This document shows, in pieces, positions 1 to 9,199 of a stretch of DNA of 64,000 bases (within the stretch, counting starts at the first letter, position 1; every line of letters begins with the position of its first letter). Position numbers and translations under genes: made by a program. The notes beneath the pieces were generated by a model. The model was not told the DNA's origin and did not search any database. It was given only the letters and a program-made list of their open reading frames with translations. The stretch is from NCBI RefSeq assembly GCF_029222965.1, contig NZ_JARHUD010000005.1, positions 62,001 to 126,000 on the forward strand. The letters run 5' to 3'. This DNA is from Aquibaculum arenosum (GTDB taxonomy: Bacteria > Pseudomonadota > Alphaproteobacteria > Kiloniellales > DSM-21159).

Positions 1-530
1 TCATAGACGCCCGGAAGGTTACCGGGCCAGAGGCTGCCCCTTTGAATGTAGCCATAGCCGCTGGTCGGGGCGTTCGGGGTGATACCAAAGGTGACCAGTG
101 CCCCCTTCTCGGCGGCTTTTGCGGCCTTGGCAACGGCCTCCTGGAAAGCTGAAACATCAAGGATGACGTGATCGGATGGCATCACCAGCATCAGCGCGTC
201 AGGCGCATGGTGTGCGAGCTTGACTGCCGCCGCAGCAACTGCCGGTGCCGTATTGCGGGCAACAGGCTCAAGGATGATCGCGCGGGGCTCAATAGCCGCC
301 TCCCGCAGCTGCTCGGCGACTATGAAACGATGCTCTTCATTGCAAACCAGCAGGGGCGCAGCGAAGGCCTCGCCCTGCGCTCGTAATGCAGTTTCCTGCA
401 ACATGCTGCTGCCGTTCCGGCCGTGAATCGCCAGGAATTGCTTAGGGTAGCCCGCGCGCGACATCGGCCATAGGCGACTGCCGGAACCGCCGGAGAGGAT
501 GACCGGCGTGATAACATTAGCCTTTGGCAC
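1..530 (-). CDS. manC: mannose-1-phosphate guanylyltransferase, N-terminal part (cut by window edge)
   Basis: This enzyme makes GDP-mannose from mannose-1-phosphate and GTP in the cytoplasm, for surface polysaccharide. The 176 visible codons carry the sugar-nucleotidyltransferase signature GGSGSRLWP (residues 14-22), the PKQF motif (29-32), EPVARNTAP (88-96) and PSDH (118-121), all typical of the ManC/CpsB/XanB family. The start is GTG at 530-528, preceded on the minus strand by a GGGAGG ribosome site at good spacing. The frame stays open through the window edge, so it cannot be told whether a C-terminal phosphomannose isomerase domain is present. It lies 36 bases downstream of the glycosyltransferase on the same strand and is probably co-transcribed with it. 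Confidence 0.9.
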   Translation of the reverse strand, partial: MPKANVITPVILSGGSGSRLWPMSRAGYPKQFLAIHGRNGSSMLQETALRAQGEAFAAPLLVCNEEHRFIVAEQLREAAIEPRAIILEPVARNTAPAVAAAAVKLAHHAPDALMLVMPSDHVILDVSAFQEAVAKAAKAAEKGALVTFGITPNAPTSGYGYIQRGSLWPGNLPGVY

Positions 531-566
531 CTAACGCCTCCCTTTATAACTTAATAGTCTTGAACC

Positions 567-2711
567 CTATCTTTTACGTTCGATACCGGGTTTGACAAGG
601 TGTTCTAGGACGTATCGGTAGTTTGCTCCAATGATATCCGGATGACAGATGCGGCAAATGTTCTGCTGCGCATGGACAGCCAGGCGCTGTTGGAAGTCTG
701 CGTCAGCCACCAGCCGTGCCATCAACTCGGCCGCGTGGTCCACATCAGGCTCCGCCCACTCGAGGCCTTCACCAAAGGGATAGTCTCCTTCCTCCAGCTT
801 GACGAGACGGTGTTTAACCAGCGCTGCCGAATCTGAGTTGGTGAAATCCATGTTTCCTGAGTAGCCAGTGACGATCACTGGCTTCCTGAGGGCCATGGCT
901 TCTGCAATATTCCGCCCGAAGCCCTCGCTGCGATGAAGCGAGACGAAAGCGTCACAGGCGCGGTAGAGATCGAGCAGTGCGCCGCGGCTCAGGGTGCCGG
1001 CGATGGCTCGAATACGCGAATCGGCCGTGATAACCTGCTGCAGCTTCCGCCACTCTTCGGGGCGCTGCCCTGCGCGCATGACCTTGATTACAAGTCCGAC
1101 CGCCTCATCCCCGCGGGGAAAGGCGCGCCGGAAGGCATCTATGGCGGCGTAGGGATTTTTGCGCGTCGCGTGGGAGAGGAAGTCAAAGCCAAAGACAAAA
1201 AGGAAATCTCTGGCCGGCAACCCGAAGTCGAGCCGGGAGAGAGATTCAGTCTGCTCCACCGTAACCGCCATAGGCATATGGCGGACGGGGACTGGCGCGC
1301 TCAGCCGATAAGCGTTGTAAGCAAAACGACTGGATGCCCAGACCTCATCCACAAGTTCGTAGGCATGATGCCAGGCCTCCGGCCACTGCGGCAGCTCCCA
1401 GGGCCAATAGCCGATGTTATAGTGGTCCTCAAAGATTTCTTGGCCATGCCTCGCCAGTAAGAGCGCCGTTTCTATGCCGGTCGTGCAGAAGAGGTTGATC
1501 TGGTAGGGTCGCTCGCTGGATATATGTGCGTCGATGCTCTGGTCGTCCTGGGTAACTTCTGCGCCAGGATCAATGTTGTAGACGCTGAAGGGAATGCCCG
1601 CAGCCTGGCAAGCGCGCACCGCCATGCGCACATCCTCGCCAATCCCAAACTGCCCGCGCGCATAGCCAATCAGGTTGAGGCCGAAGGGCCGGTGGTAGAG
1701 GCTACTGCTGGAGCAGGCGATGCTAGGGGCGGGGTGGAGTGATGGGGGACCAAGTACGTCCCCAATTCTCTTAAGCACCGGATGAGCCTGAGCAGCCTTG
1801 TCGGTCATGATCCAGGAGCGCGCCTGCTCCGGGCTCATCTCATTAATCTTGGCGGGCGCGTCCGGAAGATGGTGTGACAGCCAGACAAGAATGCGCGGGT
1901 AAGCTTCAAGTCCTAAATTTGCATGACGCGACTTGCGAAGCTGAACAGCCTCGGTTTCGGCGGTTGTAAGTGGCCGTTGCTTAGACCAGGCCTTCTTCAG
2001 CTTTAAGCCGCTAGGGCGTAAAATGTTTGCGAGCCAGTATGGAATCTTGGGGTATCTTCGATGCGGGCGTTGACGCCCTTCGGTGGTGACAGGGGCCGTC
2101 AACCACGCGGCGCGATCTTTGTGTATCAATGGCACGTGGCCCAGTTCAACGGCGCCGATGATGTAGTACCAGGAAAGGAAGTCTTCGTAACCGGCGGGAG
2201 TTTCCATGGGGAAGGCGCGCCGCACATCGTTACGTCGCTCCCACACGGTGAGCATGAGCCGGGTCAGCGGCGGGTCGCCGCTTTGCCGGCCGGCCATGGC
2301 CGGATGGGATTCCGGCACCGGTTTGTTGAGCTGAGACAGGAGTCTGTCTCCGAGCAGAGGCGCCAATTGCAGCTCCTGCAAGCCATGCAGGATGAACCAG
2401 TCCGACAGGCGCTGGCGACCGGCCGGATCCTGGAGCTGGAAAACCTTCTGCAGATCAGGCCGTGAAGCCCAGACCGCGTAAATCAAGCCGTTCAGGCGAG
2501 GCCACTCGCCAAGATCTTCGTAATCAGCCTTGTCTTGGTCCCACTCGTGGATGAGGCTCTCGGTGAGCCACGGCTTCAACGCCGGGTACTCGCTGTTGAT
2601 ACGAAGTGTGACGAATTCTCTGAAGAGCCGAGGATCTTCCTGCGAGAGGCGCCTTAAATCGGTTCGCGCGTTCCACAGCGTTTTGAAGATATGGTCCACG
2701 CTGAGCTTCAT
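567..2711 (-). CDS. large glycosyltransferase, GT4-type C-terminus with duplicated helical N-terminal module
   Basis: A probable cytoplasmic glycosyltransferase for surface polysaccharide. The C-terminal half (from about residue 341, RPFGLNLIGY) is a GT-B fold. The donor-binding signature EGFGRNIAEAMA lies at residues 596-607, with the acid/base-type E-x7-E arrangement of GT4 enzymes. The N-terminal 340 residues are not catalytic and contain a clear internal duplication. Residues 73-120 and 149-196 align without gaps and share V-W-x-x-R-x-D, F, PAG, W, G, EL and PL. I chose ATG 2711 (MKLSVDHIF) because the 30 residues upstream from 2801 look non-coding. The substrate is unknown. It faces rfbC divergently across a 215-base gap that must hold promoters for both directions; I saw no convincing element in that gap. 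Confidence 0.8.
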   Translation of the reverse strand: MKLSVDHIFKTLWNARTDLRRLSQEDPRLFREFVTLRINSEYPALKPWLTESLIHEWDQDKADYEDLGEWPRLNGLIYAVWASRPDLQKVFQLQDPAGRQRLSDWFILHGLQELQLAPLLGDRLLSQLNKPVPESHPAMAGRQSGDPPLTRLMLTVWERRNDVRRAFPMETPAGYEDFLSWYYIIGAVELGHVPLIHKDRAAWLTAPVTTEGRQRPHRRYPKIPYWLANILRPSGLKLKKAWSKQRPLTTAETEAVQLRKSRHANLGLEAYPRILVWLSHHLPDAPAKINEMSPEQARSWIMTDKAAQAHPVLKRIGDVLGPPSLHPAPSIACSSSSLYHRPFGLNLIGYARGQFGIGEDVRMAVRACQAAGIPFSVYNIDPGAEVTQDDQSIDAHISSERPYQINLFCTTGIETALLLARHGQEIFEDHYNIGYWPWELPQWPEAWHHAYELVDEVWASSRFAYNAYRLSAPVPVRHMPMAVTVEQTESLSRLDFGLPARDFLFVFGFDFLSHATRKNPYAAIDAFRRAFPRGDEAVGLVIKVMRAGQRPEEWRKLQQVITADSRIRAIAGTLSRGALLDLYRACDAFVSLHRSEGFGRNIAEAMALRKPVIVTGYSGNMDFTNSDSAALVKHRLVKLEEGDYPFGEGLEWAEPDVDHAAELMARLVADADFQQRLAVHAQQNICRICHPDIIGANYRYVLEHLVKPGIERKR

Positions 2712-2926
2712 AAAAGGACGCTTCCATGGTAGGAGGAGGATGCAGAATCGCGGCCGGTATCCGGGGCGTTTGATCCCCTTGTAGCACCTCTTGAAACACA
2801 TCAGCGGCAGCTTGAGAAGTCATGTGCTAGAGCCGATCGCTTGCCGGTCGCGCGCCGGGCGGGTAGCTAGGTAGGGTACGCGCGACGTTTTGCTTCCTTT
2901 CGTCTGATTTTATCTCCGCCGCCAGC

Positions 2927-3487
2927 ATGCAGTTGAATATGAACATCTCCCCCCTCGCCATACCCGACGTCGTTCTCCTGATGCCCAAGGTCTTTGGCGA
3001 TGAGCGCGGATTCTTCATGGAAACCTTCCGCCAGTCGGCGTTCGAGGTGCACTGCGGCGCTTACACCTTCGTGCAGGACAACCACAGCCTCTCCGCCCAC
3101 GGCATCCTGCGCGGGTTGCACTATCAGCTCGAGAAGCCGCAGGGCAAGCTGGTGCGGGTGACGCGCGGAGAGGTCTTCGATGTGGCGGTGGACCTGCGCC
3201 GCTCCAGCCCCACGTTCGGGCGCTGGGTGGGCGCGACGCTCAGCGCCGAGAACAAGCAGCAGCTCTGGGTCCCCCCGGGCTTCGCCCACGCCTTCTACGT
3301 GACCAGCGAAGCGGCCGAGTTCCAGTACAAGTGCACGGACTACTACAATCCTGGCGACGAGTACTGCATCCGCTGGGACGACCCCGACCTCGCCATCGCC
3401 TGGCCCCTGGTCGGCGGCCAGCCGCCGCGGGTGTCGGAGAAGGACGGGCAGGGGGTGTCATTTGAAGAATCCCCGAAGTTTCCCTAA
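2927..3487 (+). CDS. rfbC: dTDP-4-dehydrorhamnose 3,5-epimerase
   Basis: RmlC/RfbC epimerises dTDP-4-keto-6-deoxyglucose at C3 and C5 on the way to dTDP-L-rhamnose. The 186-residue product has the family length, the catalytic-His segment RGLHYQ (62-67, His65), the core VPPGFAHAFYV (115-125), the tyrosine pair YY (139-140) and DDPDLAIAWP near the C-terminus. The start is ATG 2927 or ATG 2939; neither has a good Shine-Dalgarno site. The partner genes rfbA, rfbB and rfbD are not in the window, so rhamnose synthesis must be completed elsewhere. The next gene is a UDP-glucose dehydrogenase. Confidence 0.93.
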   Translation: MQLNMNISPLAIPDVVLLMPKVFGDERGFFMETFRQSAFEVHCGAYTFVQDNHSLSAHGILRGLHYQLEKPQGKLVRVTRGEVFDVAVDLRRSSPTFGRWVGATLSAENKQQLWVPPGFAHAFYVTSEAAEFQYKCTDYYNPGDEYCIRWDDPDLAIAWPLVGGQPPRVSEKDGQGVSFEESPKFP

Positions 3488-3551
3488 AGGCGATGGTCCG
3501 TCCGGCAGCGACGGCCTGCCGATAGCGAGCGCAGGTTGGTAGGAGTTGGCG

Positions 3552-4718
3552 GTGAAGGTAGCTGTTTCCGGTACTGGGTACGTCGGGCTGTCCAACGCGA
3601 TGCTGTTGGCGCAGCATCATGAGGTGGTGGCCTTGGATATTGTGCCGCAGAAGGTGGAGATGCTTAACGCTGGAAATGCCCCTATTGAAGATGAAGTCAT
3701 TTCCAGATTCCTGCTTCAGTATGCGGATAGATTTGAGGCTACCTTGGATAAGGAAAGGGCCTATCGCGACGCGGATTTCGTTATCATCGCCACGCCAACG
3801 GACTATGATCCAGGCACGAATTATTTCGACACGAGCAGTGTCGATTCCGTCATAGAAGATGTATTGGCCATCAATCCGCGGGTGGTGATGGTGATCAAAT
3901 CAACGGTGCCCGTGGGGTATACGGCCCAGGCCTGTGAACGCTTCGGAACGGAGAACCTGATCTTCTCGCCCGAGTTTTTGCGAGAAGGCAGGGCGCTCTA
4001 CGACAATCTATATCCCTCTCGTATCATCGTTGGTGAGCGTTCGTGCCGGGCTGAAGCCTTTGCTGACATGCTCAAGCAGGCAGCCTGGAAAGAGGATGTG
4101 CGGGTGCTGTTCACCAACAGCACCGAGGCGGAGGCGATCAAGCTTTTTGCAAACACTTACCTCGCAATGCGGGTCGCCTACTTCAATGAACTCGATAGTT
4201 ATGCCGAGACGCACGGGCTCGATGCCCGGCAGATCATCGAAGGCGTCGGGCTGGATCCGCGTATCGGGACTCACTACCGGAATCCTTCCTTTGGCTATGG
4301 CGGATACTGCTTGCCCAAGGACACCAAGCAGCTTCTCGCAAACTATCAGGACGTGCCCAACAACCTGATACAGGCCATAGTGGAGGCAAATCGCACCCGC
4401 AAGGACTTCATCGCGAACGCAGTTCTGGCTAAGGGGCCGAGCGTCGTTGGTGTGCATCGTCTGATCATGAAAGCGGGTTCTGACAACTACCGCGCTTCGG
4501 CGATGCAGGGGGTGATGAAGCGCATCAAGGCCAAGGGAATCGAGGTGGTGGTTTACGAGCCTGTCCTGACGGAGGAGACTTTCTTCGGGTCGCCAGTGCT
4601 TAGGGATCTGGAGGAGTTCAAGCGGCGTGCCGACGTCATTCTCGCGAACAGGATGGTGGATGAGCTCTCCGATGTGGCGGATAAGGTGTACACGAGAGAT
4701 CTGTTTGGCTGCGACTGA
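3552..4718 (+). CDS. ugd: UDP-glucose/nucleotide-sugar 6-dehydrogenase
   Basis: It oxidises UDP-glucose (or a related nucleotide sugar) to the uronate using two NAD+, feeding acidic polysaccharide synthesis. The 388-residue protein begins with the NAD-binding loop GTGYVG (7-12) and carries [18 protein letters not shown] and the active-site cysteine in GGYCLPKDT (Cys253). A TTG at 3546 would extend it by two codons. GTG 3552 is preferred because AGGAG (3541-3545) lies six bases upstream. The sequence most resembles the Vibrio-type short Ugd enzymes. The stop codon abuts the following sulfotransferase gene, which suggests one operon. Confidence 0.93.
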   Translation: MKVAVSGTGYVGLSNAMLLAQHHEVVALDIVPQKVEMLNAGNAPIEDEVISRFLLQYADRFEATLDKERAYRDADFVIIATPTDYDPGTNYFDTSSVDSVIEDVLAINPRVVMVIKSTVPVGYTAQACERFGTENLIFSPEFLREGRALYDNLYPSRIIVGERSCRAEAFADMLKQAAWKEDVRVLFTNSTEAEAIKLFANTYLAMRVAYFNELDSYAETHGLDARQIIEGVGLDPRIGTHYRNPSFGYGGYCLPKDTKQLLANYQDVPNNLIQAIVEANRTRKDFIANAVLAKGPSVVGVHRLIMKAGSDNYRASAMQGVMKRIKAKGIEVVVYEPVLTEETFFGSPVLRDLEEFKRRADVILANRMVDELSDVADKVYTRDLFGCD

Positions 4719-4739
4719 ATGAGCCTGCTAAGGAACCTG

Positions 4740-5738
4740 ATGGAGGAGCATCAGATCCAAGAATTGCCCCACATGCCCCCTCTCTTCTTCGTCCACATTC
4801 CCAAAACCGCCGGCACGAGCTTCCGCCTGGGCGCCGAGGCCGCTTTCGGGGCCGAGGCCATTGCTTACGACTATGGCGCGGAGTCCGCAGTCACCTCGGC
4901 GCTGGTGAAGGCGCATCTCTACGGCGATCTGCACGATGTCTGGGGCTTCGGGCAGGCCAGCGCGGCCGCGGGGCACGCCATGATTGGCGGGCACGTCAAT
5001 GCCGATCGCTTCGTCTCGCTCTTTGGCGTCGGGCGCACGCTGACCTTCCTGCGCGAGCCCCTGCCGCGCATCGCCTCGGACTATGCCCATTTCGTACGCC
5101 ACTATGACTACAAGGGCAGCTTCCGCGATTTCTACAGCCGCCCGGTGATGCAGAACCGACAAAGCCGCTTCCTGCAGGGGGTGGACCTGGAGGCCCTGGG
5201 CCTGTTGGGCCTGACCGAGCGCTATGGCGAGAGCCTGGAGCTGCTCAACGCGCACTTTGGCACCGCGGTGCCGCTGCGCAAGGACAACCGCGGCAAGCGC
5301 AGCCAGGCGGCGCTCGACGCGCTTTCCGCGGAGGAGCGGGATGAACTCACACAGCTCAACCGGCGCGACATCGCGCTCTATGCGCGGGCGGTGGGGCTCT
5401 TCGAGGCGCGGCTGGAGAGCTTTCGCGCCGGCCGGCCCTGGGCCCACGCCCGGCTGGTGGAAACCAACGCGAAGCGGGTGGCCGGCTGGGCCTGGTGGGC
5501 CGATGCGCGCGACGCGCCGGTGGAGGTGGAGGTCTGGATCAACGGCAAGCAGGCCGGCGAGTGCCCAACCGTGGAGCTGCGCCCCGGGCTCTGCCGCCTG
5601 CGGCCGCCGCGCGGCGGCTATGTGGGCTTCCACCTGCCGGCAAAGCTCACGCCCGGCGACCGGGTGCAGTGCCGCGTGGCCGAGACCGGGCAGTGGTTCC
5701 CGCTCAAGCCGCGACGTGTGCCGGCGCCGGAAGCGTGA
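4740..5738 (+). CDS. sulfotransferase-family protein with C-terminal beta-sandwich extension
   Basis: A probable PAPS-dependent sulfotransferase acting on carbohydrate. The 5'-phosphosulfate loop HIPKTAGTSFR is at residues 19-29, and a second PAPS-binding segment LREPLPRIASDY lies near residue 105. The last 100 residues are a separate module beginning near VAGWAWWADARD, with alternating hydrophobic strands such as VEVEVWINGK. This looks like the beta-sandwich add-ons found on polysaccharide-locus enzymes. ATG 4740 has AAGGA five bases upstream; an upstream ATG at 4719 abuts the ugd stop but has no ribosome site. The context implies modification of a surface polysaccharide. Acceptor and donor are inferred, not shown. 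Confidence 0.75.
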   Translation: MEEHQIQELPHMPPLFFVHIPKTAGTSFRLGAEAAFGAEAIAYDYGAESAVTSALVKAHLYGDLHDVWGFGQASAAAGHAMIGGHVNADRFVSLFGVGRTLTFLREPLPRIASDYAHFVRHYDYKGSFRDFYSRPVMQNRQSRFLQGVDLEALGLLGLTERYGESLELLNAHFGTAVPLRKDNRGKRSQAALDALSAEERDELTQLNRRDIALYARAVGLFEARLESFRAGRPWAHARLVETNAKRVAGWAWWADARDAPVEVEVWINGKQAGECPTVELRPGLCRLRPPRGGYVGFHLPAKLTPGDRVQCRVAETGQWFPLKPRRVPAPEA

Positions 5739-5820
5739 TAGTGGTATCTTACGCCTTGCGGCGGTTTGTTTCCTCCCGAGGTGCCGCGCGCGCCCGTAGC
5801 GCTTCCTATGAGTACTGTCT

Positions 5821-8040
5821 ATGCGTTTGATACCGCACAATGAGCTCGAGCGGGAGCAGCATGATAGCTTTGAGTGGCGTGCGCTGGGCATTGATCCTCA
5901 GTTCCTGCTAGAGCCCAGCCTTGGCCGCTGGCTGCCGGGGTGGCGCATGTTGGAACTGACGATCGAGCATGATCAAGCCTGTGCGACTGCCCGGGTGTTT
6001 CTCGATAGGGGGCAGGGCTTTACCGAGGCGGAGAGCCTATGCCTACGGCTGAGCAGCGGGCAGGCGGGCAAGCGGGTGATGTTTCTTCCCGCTTCCCTTA
6101 AAGTCTTACGCTTCGACCCCCTGGAAAGTGAAGGGCGCTTCACTCTCAAAAGATTGCGGCTGGTGTGGCTCACGCCTCGGTTCGCGCGCGATCGTTTGCT
6201 GGGACGTTTGCTCCGCGTTCACCCCGATTGGCGCGGCAAAACGAAGTCCCTTGTCCTGGCACAGCTAAAGCAGCGGGCTCGCGCGCAGGACATCCATTGG
6301 CGCAATCTGGCGCTAGAGCACTACAATGCGACATTCGATCATCGCACTGTCCAAGAGAACTACAAGGACTGGCTGGAGGAGCGCGCGCACATAACGGACA
6401 CGCGCGCTCGGGCGGCAGCCGCGCAGATTCGGCACCGCCCCCTCATCTCGATAATCCTCCCAGTGTACAATCCAAGGATTGAGTGGCTTAGAGAGTGCTT
6501 GGACTCTGCTCTCGAGCAGAGCTACGCCCATTGGCAAATCTGCATTGCAGACGATCACTCGAGCGACCCGGCGGTGCGCGATTTGATAGCGGACTATGCA
6601 GCACGCGACCCTCGCATCACTTACGTCTTTCGGGAGAGCAATGGCCATGTCTGTGCTGCCAGCAACAGTGCGTTAGAGTTGGCGCGGGGCGAGTTTATTG
6701 CTCTCCTGGATCATGATGATCGCCTGCATCCGCATGCTCTGTTGCACGTGGCCGAAGCCCTGCAAAGCAATCCGCAAGCCGGTCTGCTTTACAGCGACGA
6801 GGATAAGATCAACGCCCAGGGGCAGCGCTTCGATCCCCACTTCAAACCCGATTGGAACCCAGACCTGCTCTTGGCACAGAACTACATTTCGCACCTGGGC
6901 GTCTACCGGACCGATATCGTGCAGGAGGTGGGGGGCTTTCGGAGGGGCTTTGAAGGAGCGCAAGATCACGATCTTGCATTGCGTGTTGCTGCGCGTTTGA
7001 GGTCAGACCAGATCGTGCACATCCCCTACGTCCTCTATCATTGGCGGGCTGGGGAGGGCTCGACCGCGCTGGACAGCAATCAGAAAGACTATACCGCCCG
7101 CGCTGGTTTGGCAGCGGTGCGTGAGGCGGCAACAGCGCAGGCGCCTGGGGCTGAGGTGGAGGCGGAAAATTTTCCCAACAGCTATCGAGTGCGCTGGCCA
7201 CTTCCCTGCCCAGGGCCTCTGGTCAGCCTCCTCATCCCCACCCGCGACCGGGTCGAGATACTCAAGCCCTGTGTGGATGCCATCCTCTCACGCACCGAGT
7301 ATCCCAACTTCGAAGTGCTCATTCTCGACAATCAGAGCTGCTGCACCGAGACGCTGAGCTACATGGCAAGTATCGCCAAACGCGATCCACGCGTCCGGGT
7401 TCTGCAGTGGGACCATGCCTTCAACTACTCGGCCATCAACAACTTCGGTGCTCGCGCCGCCCGTGGCGACATTCTGGGGCTCATCAACAATGACATAGAG
7501 CCCATCAATGCCGGCTGGTTGAAGGAGATGGTGCGTCAGGCGATCCGACCGGAGATCGGCTGCGTCGGCGCGAAACTCTACTACCCCAATGACACAATCC
7601 AGCACGGCGGAGTGATACTGGGACTTGGTGGGGTCGCAGGTCATTCGCACAAGTACTTCGCACGAGGGGCGGCAGGCTACTTTTACCGCCTGAAACTTGC
7701 CCATAATGTTTCAGCCGTGACGGCTGCTTGCTTGCTGGTAAGGAAGTCCGTATTTGAAGAGGTCGGGGGGCTCGACGAAGAGAATTTGCCCGTCGCCTTC
7801 AACGATGTCGACTTCTGCCTGAAAGTTCGTGAAGCCGGCTATCGCAACATCTGGACCCCTTACGCGGAGTTGTATCATCACGAATCCATCTCTCGTGGCT
7901 CCGACGACACTCCTGCAAAGCGCGCCCGCGCCAAGGCTGAGGTGACCTACATGCGGCGTACCTGGGGCCAAGCACTGGATAACGATCCTGCTTACAACCC
8001 TAATCTGACCTTGGCGCACGAGGACTTTTCGCTGCGCTAA
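5821..8040 (+). CDS. glycosyltransferase with two tandem GT2 domains
   Basis: A polysaccharide glycosyltransferase of 739 residues. Residues about 20-130 form a non-catalytic beta-rich domain (GRWLPGWRMLELTIEH, then LRFDP). The first GT2 domain starts at PLISIILPVYN (207-217), with DHDD (297-300) as the DxD-type metal site and QDHD (381-384). The second starts at PLVSLLIPTRDR (466-477), with INNDIE (555-560) and a C-terminal NDVDFC. Both catalytic cores look complete, so the protein may add two sugars or alternate two linkages. The 82-base gap after the sulfotransferase gene contains nothing recognisable. No strong Shine-Dalgarno site precedes ATG 5821. Confidence 0.85.
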   Translation: MRLIPHNELEREQHDSFEWRALGIDPQFLLEPSLGRWLPGWRMLELTIEHDQACATARVFLDRGQGFTEAESLCLRLSSGQAGKRVMFLPASLKVLRFDPLESEGRFTLKRLRLVWLTPRFARDRLLGRLLRVHPDWRGKTKSLVLAQLKQRARAQDIHWRNLALEHYNATFDHRTVQENYKDWLEERAHITDTRARAAAAQIRHRPLISIILPVYNPRIEWLRECLDSALEQSYAHWQICIADDHSSDPAVRDLIADYAARDPRITYVFRESNGHVCAASNSALELARGEFIALLDHDDRLHPHALLHVAEALQSNPQAGLLYSDEDKINAQGQRFDPHFKPDWNPDLLLAQNYISHLGVYRTDIVQEVGGFRRGFEGAQDHDLALRVAARLRSDQIVHIPYVLYHWRAGEGSTALDSNQKDYTARAGLAAVREAATAQAPGAEVEAENFPNSYRVRWPLPCPGPLVSLLIPTRDRVEILKPCVDAILSRTEYPNFEVLILDNQSCCTETLSYMASIAKRDPRVRVLQWDHAFNYSAINNFGARAARGDILGLINNDIEPINAGWLKEMVRQAIRPEIGCVGAKLYYPNDTIQHGGVILGLGGVAGHSHKYFARGAAGYFYRLKLAHNVSAVTAACLLVRKSVFEEVGGLDEENLPVAFNDVDFCLKVREAGYRNIWTPYAELYHHESISRGSDDTPAKRARAKAEVTYMRRTWGQALDNDPAYNPNLTLAHEDFSLR

Positions 8041-8048
8041 ACTGTGAA

Positions 8049-8076
8049 AGCGAGAGCGCCTGAAGCCGCGCTCGCT
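8049..8076 (+). terminator. possible imperfect hairpin after the double-GT2 gene
   Basis: AGCGAG (8049-8054) can pair with CTCGCT (8071-8076), and CGC (8057-8059) with GCG (8068-8070), giving a stem with a two-base bulge just after the stop codon. No T-run follows, so a Rho-independent terminator is uncertain. Confidence 0.25.
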
Positions 8077-8116
8077 GCTGTGAACGGTTTCTGCGTCACA
8101 ACGAGGGAGAGATTTG

Positions 8117-9136
8117 ATGTGGAAACTCAGGCTGGGCAAGAAAGCCATTTCTGATGCCCCGCCGGAATCAAAAGACGAATCTCCACCCAAGAGGAACCAC
8201 CGGATGGATAGGCTCAGGCTGGAAAGCCTCCACGGTCCACCTCGCCGTCCACAACCGCTCAAAGACTGTGCCGTTCTGGATTTGTGCTGCGAAGACCTGA
8301 GCCTTTGCGCAGAGGCTGTAAAGCAAGGCGCCAGCCGCGTTGTTGGGGTGGTGAAAAACAAGAAGCAGTTGTCTCAGGCGCAAAAAGCGTGCCCGTCAGG
8401 CATTTTTTACGTTGGTGATTGCAATCAAATCCCTGACGAAATGTTTGATGTCGTATTCCTGCTTTCCGATGTTTGCGCCAGGGAAGATATGGCGCATCTC
8501 TTCGCAAAGGTGAAGGAGCATTTGAATCCAAAGGGACGATTTGTCCTAGAAACTGGGTATGTCGGAGAACTGTCTTCCCGTTGTTGGACAGAAGTACGTG
8601 AGGAGGATGAGTTAAAGAGAGTGCCGTCTATGGGGATGCTCTATGACATACTCTTAAAGGATTATTCTGTTCGGCACGTGAGTTCAGGGGGGAAGAAGCG
8701 CAACGACGCCGTCCGAAGAGCGGTTTTGCACTGCACACCGCTTGTCAGTACAGCGCTTCTCATAGCAGCTCCTGGGAACAGCGGAAAAACCACGCTCGCA
8801 CGGCAGTTTCTGAACGTCGGTTGGCCTGATATCTCCACCGATCGTCTGCTGGGAAAACTGGCGCGCGATCCCTATTACGCCTGGAGACCTGCGGCCAAGC
8901 GCGTGCGCGATATGGTCGGGAAGGAAAGGCCGGATTGGGGGTTTATAGGCAAGGAGTTATCCAAGGACAGCGATTTTGTTGACGAATTCTGTTCAATAAT
9001 CGCTGCAGAGGCCCCCGTGGAATCTCTCTTCTTCTACATCGAAGGCGCCATGTTGACCCACGCCAACGTCATGGAATGCCTGACTCGCCGCCTGAAGGAA
9101 CGCGGCGTCCGCTTGTGGGTGGTGAAGCCTGGATAG
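8117..9136 (+). CDS. fusion of a class I methyltransferase-like domain and a P-loop (kinase/ATPase-like) domain
   Basis: I do not recognise this as a named family. The 339-residue product has a hydrophilic N-terminus. It is followed by a Rossmann methyltransferase-like region (about 48-190) with a degenerate SAM motif I, VLDLCCEDLS, then VVGVV and YVGDCNQIPDEMFDVVFLL. A second domain has a clear Walker A, APGNSGKTTLA (218-228), and a hydrophobic strand SLFFYIEGA near the C-terminus that may act as Walker B. ATG 8117 is preferred over TTG 8114. Base composition is visibly less GC-rich than the neighbours (about 8400-8700), which suggests transfer with the polysaccharide locus. It may modify a sugar, lipid or nucleotide-linked intermediate, but this is inference. 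Confidence 0.6.
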   Translation: MWKLRLGKKAISDAPPESKDESPPKRNHRMDRLRLESLHGPPRRPQPLKDCAVLDLCCEDLSLCAEAVKQGASRVVGVVKNKKQLSQAQKACPSGIFYVGDCNQIPDEMFDVVFLLSDVCAREDMAHLFAKVKEHLNPKGRFVLETGYVGELSSRCWTEVREEDELKRVPSMGMLYDILLKDYSVRHVSSGGKKRNDAVRRAVLHCTPLVSTALLIAAPGNSGKTTLARQFLNVGWPDISTDRLLGKLARDPYYAWRPAAKRVRDMVGKERPDWGFIGKELSKDSDFVDEFCSIIAAEAPVESLFFYIEGAMLTHANVMECLTRRLKERGVRLWVVKPG

Positions 9137-9140
9137 CGCG

Positions 9141-9149
9141 CCCCCCCCC
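9141..9149. repeat. C9 homopolymer followed by a CA-rich stretch
   Basis: Nine cytosines lie five bases after the stop of the methyltransferase/P-loop gene, followed by ACACACACC. The tract is 51 bases upstream of the J-domain start and marks the change from low-GC accessory to housekeeping DNA. It is intergenic, so slippage would not shift a reading frame. Confidence 0.8.
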
Positions 9150-9199
9150 ACACACACCACACCTTGCATCCCCCCGCCCGCCTTTCCATACTCGCCGCC

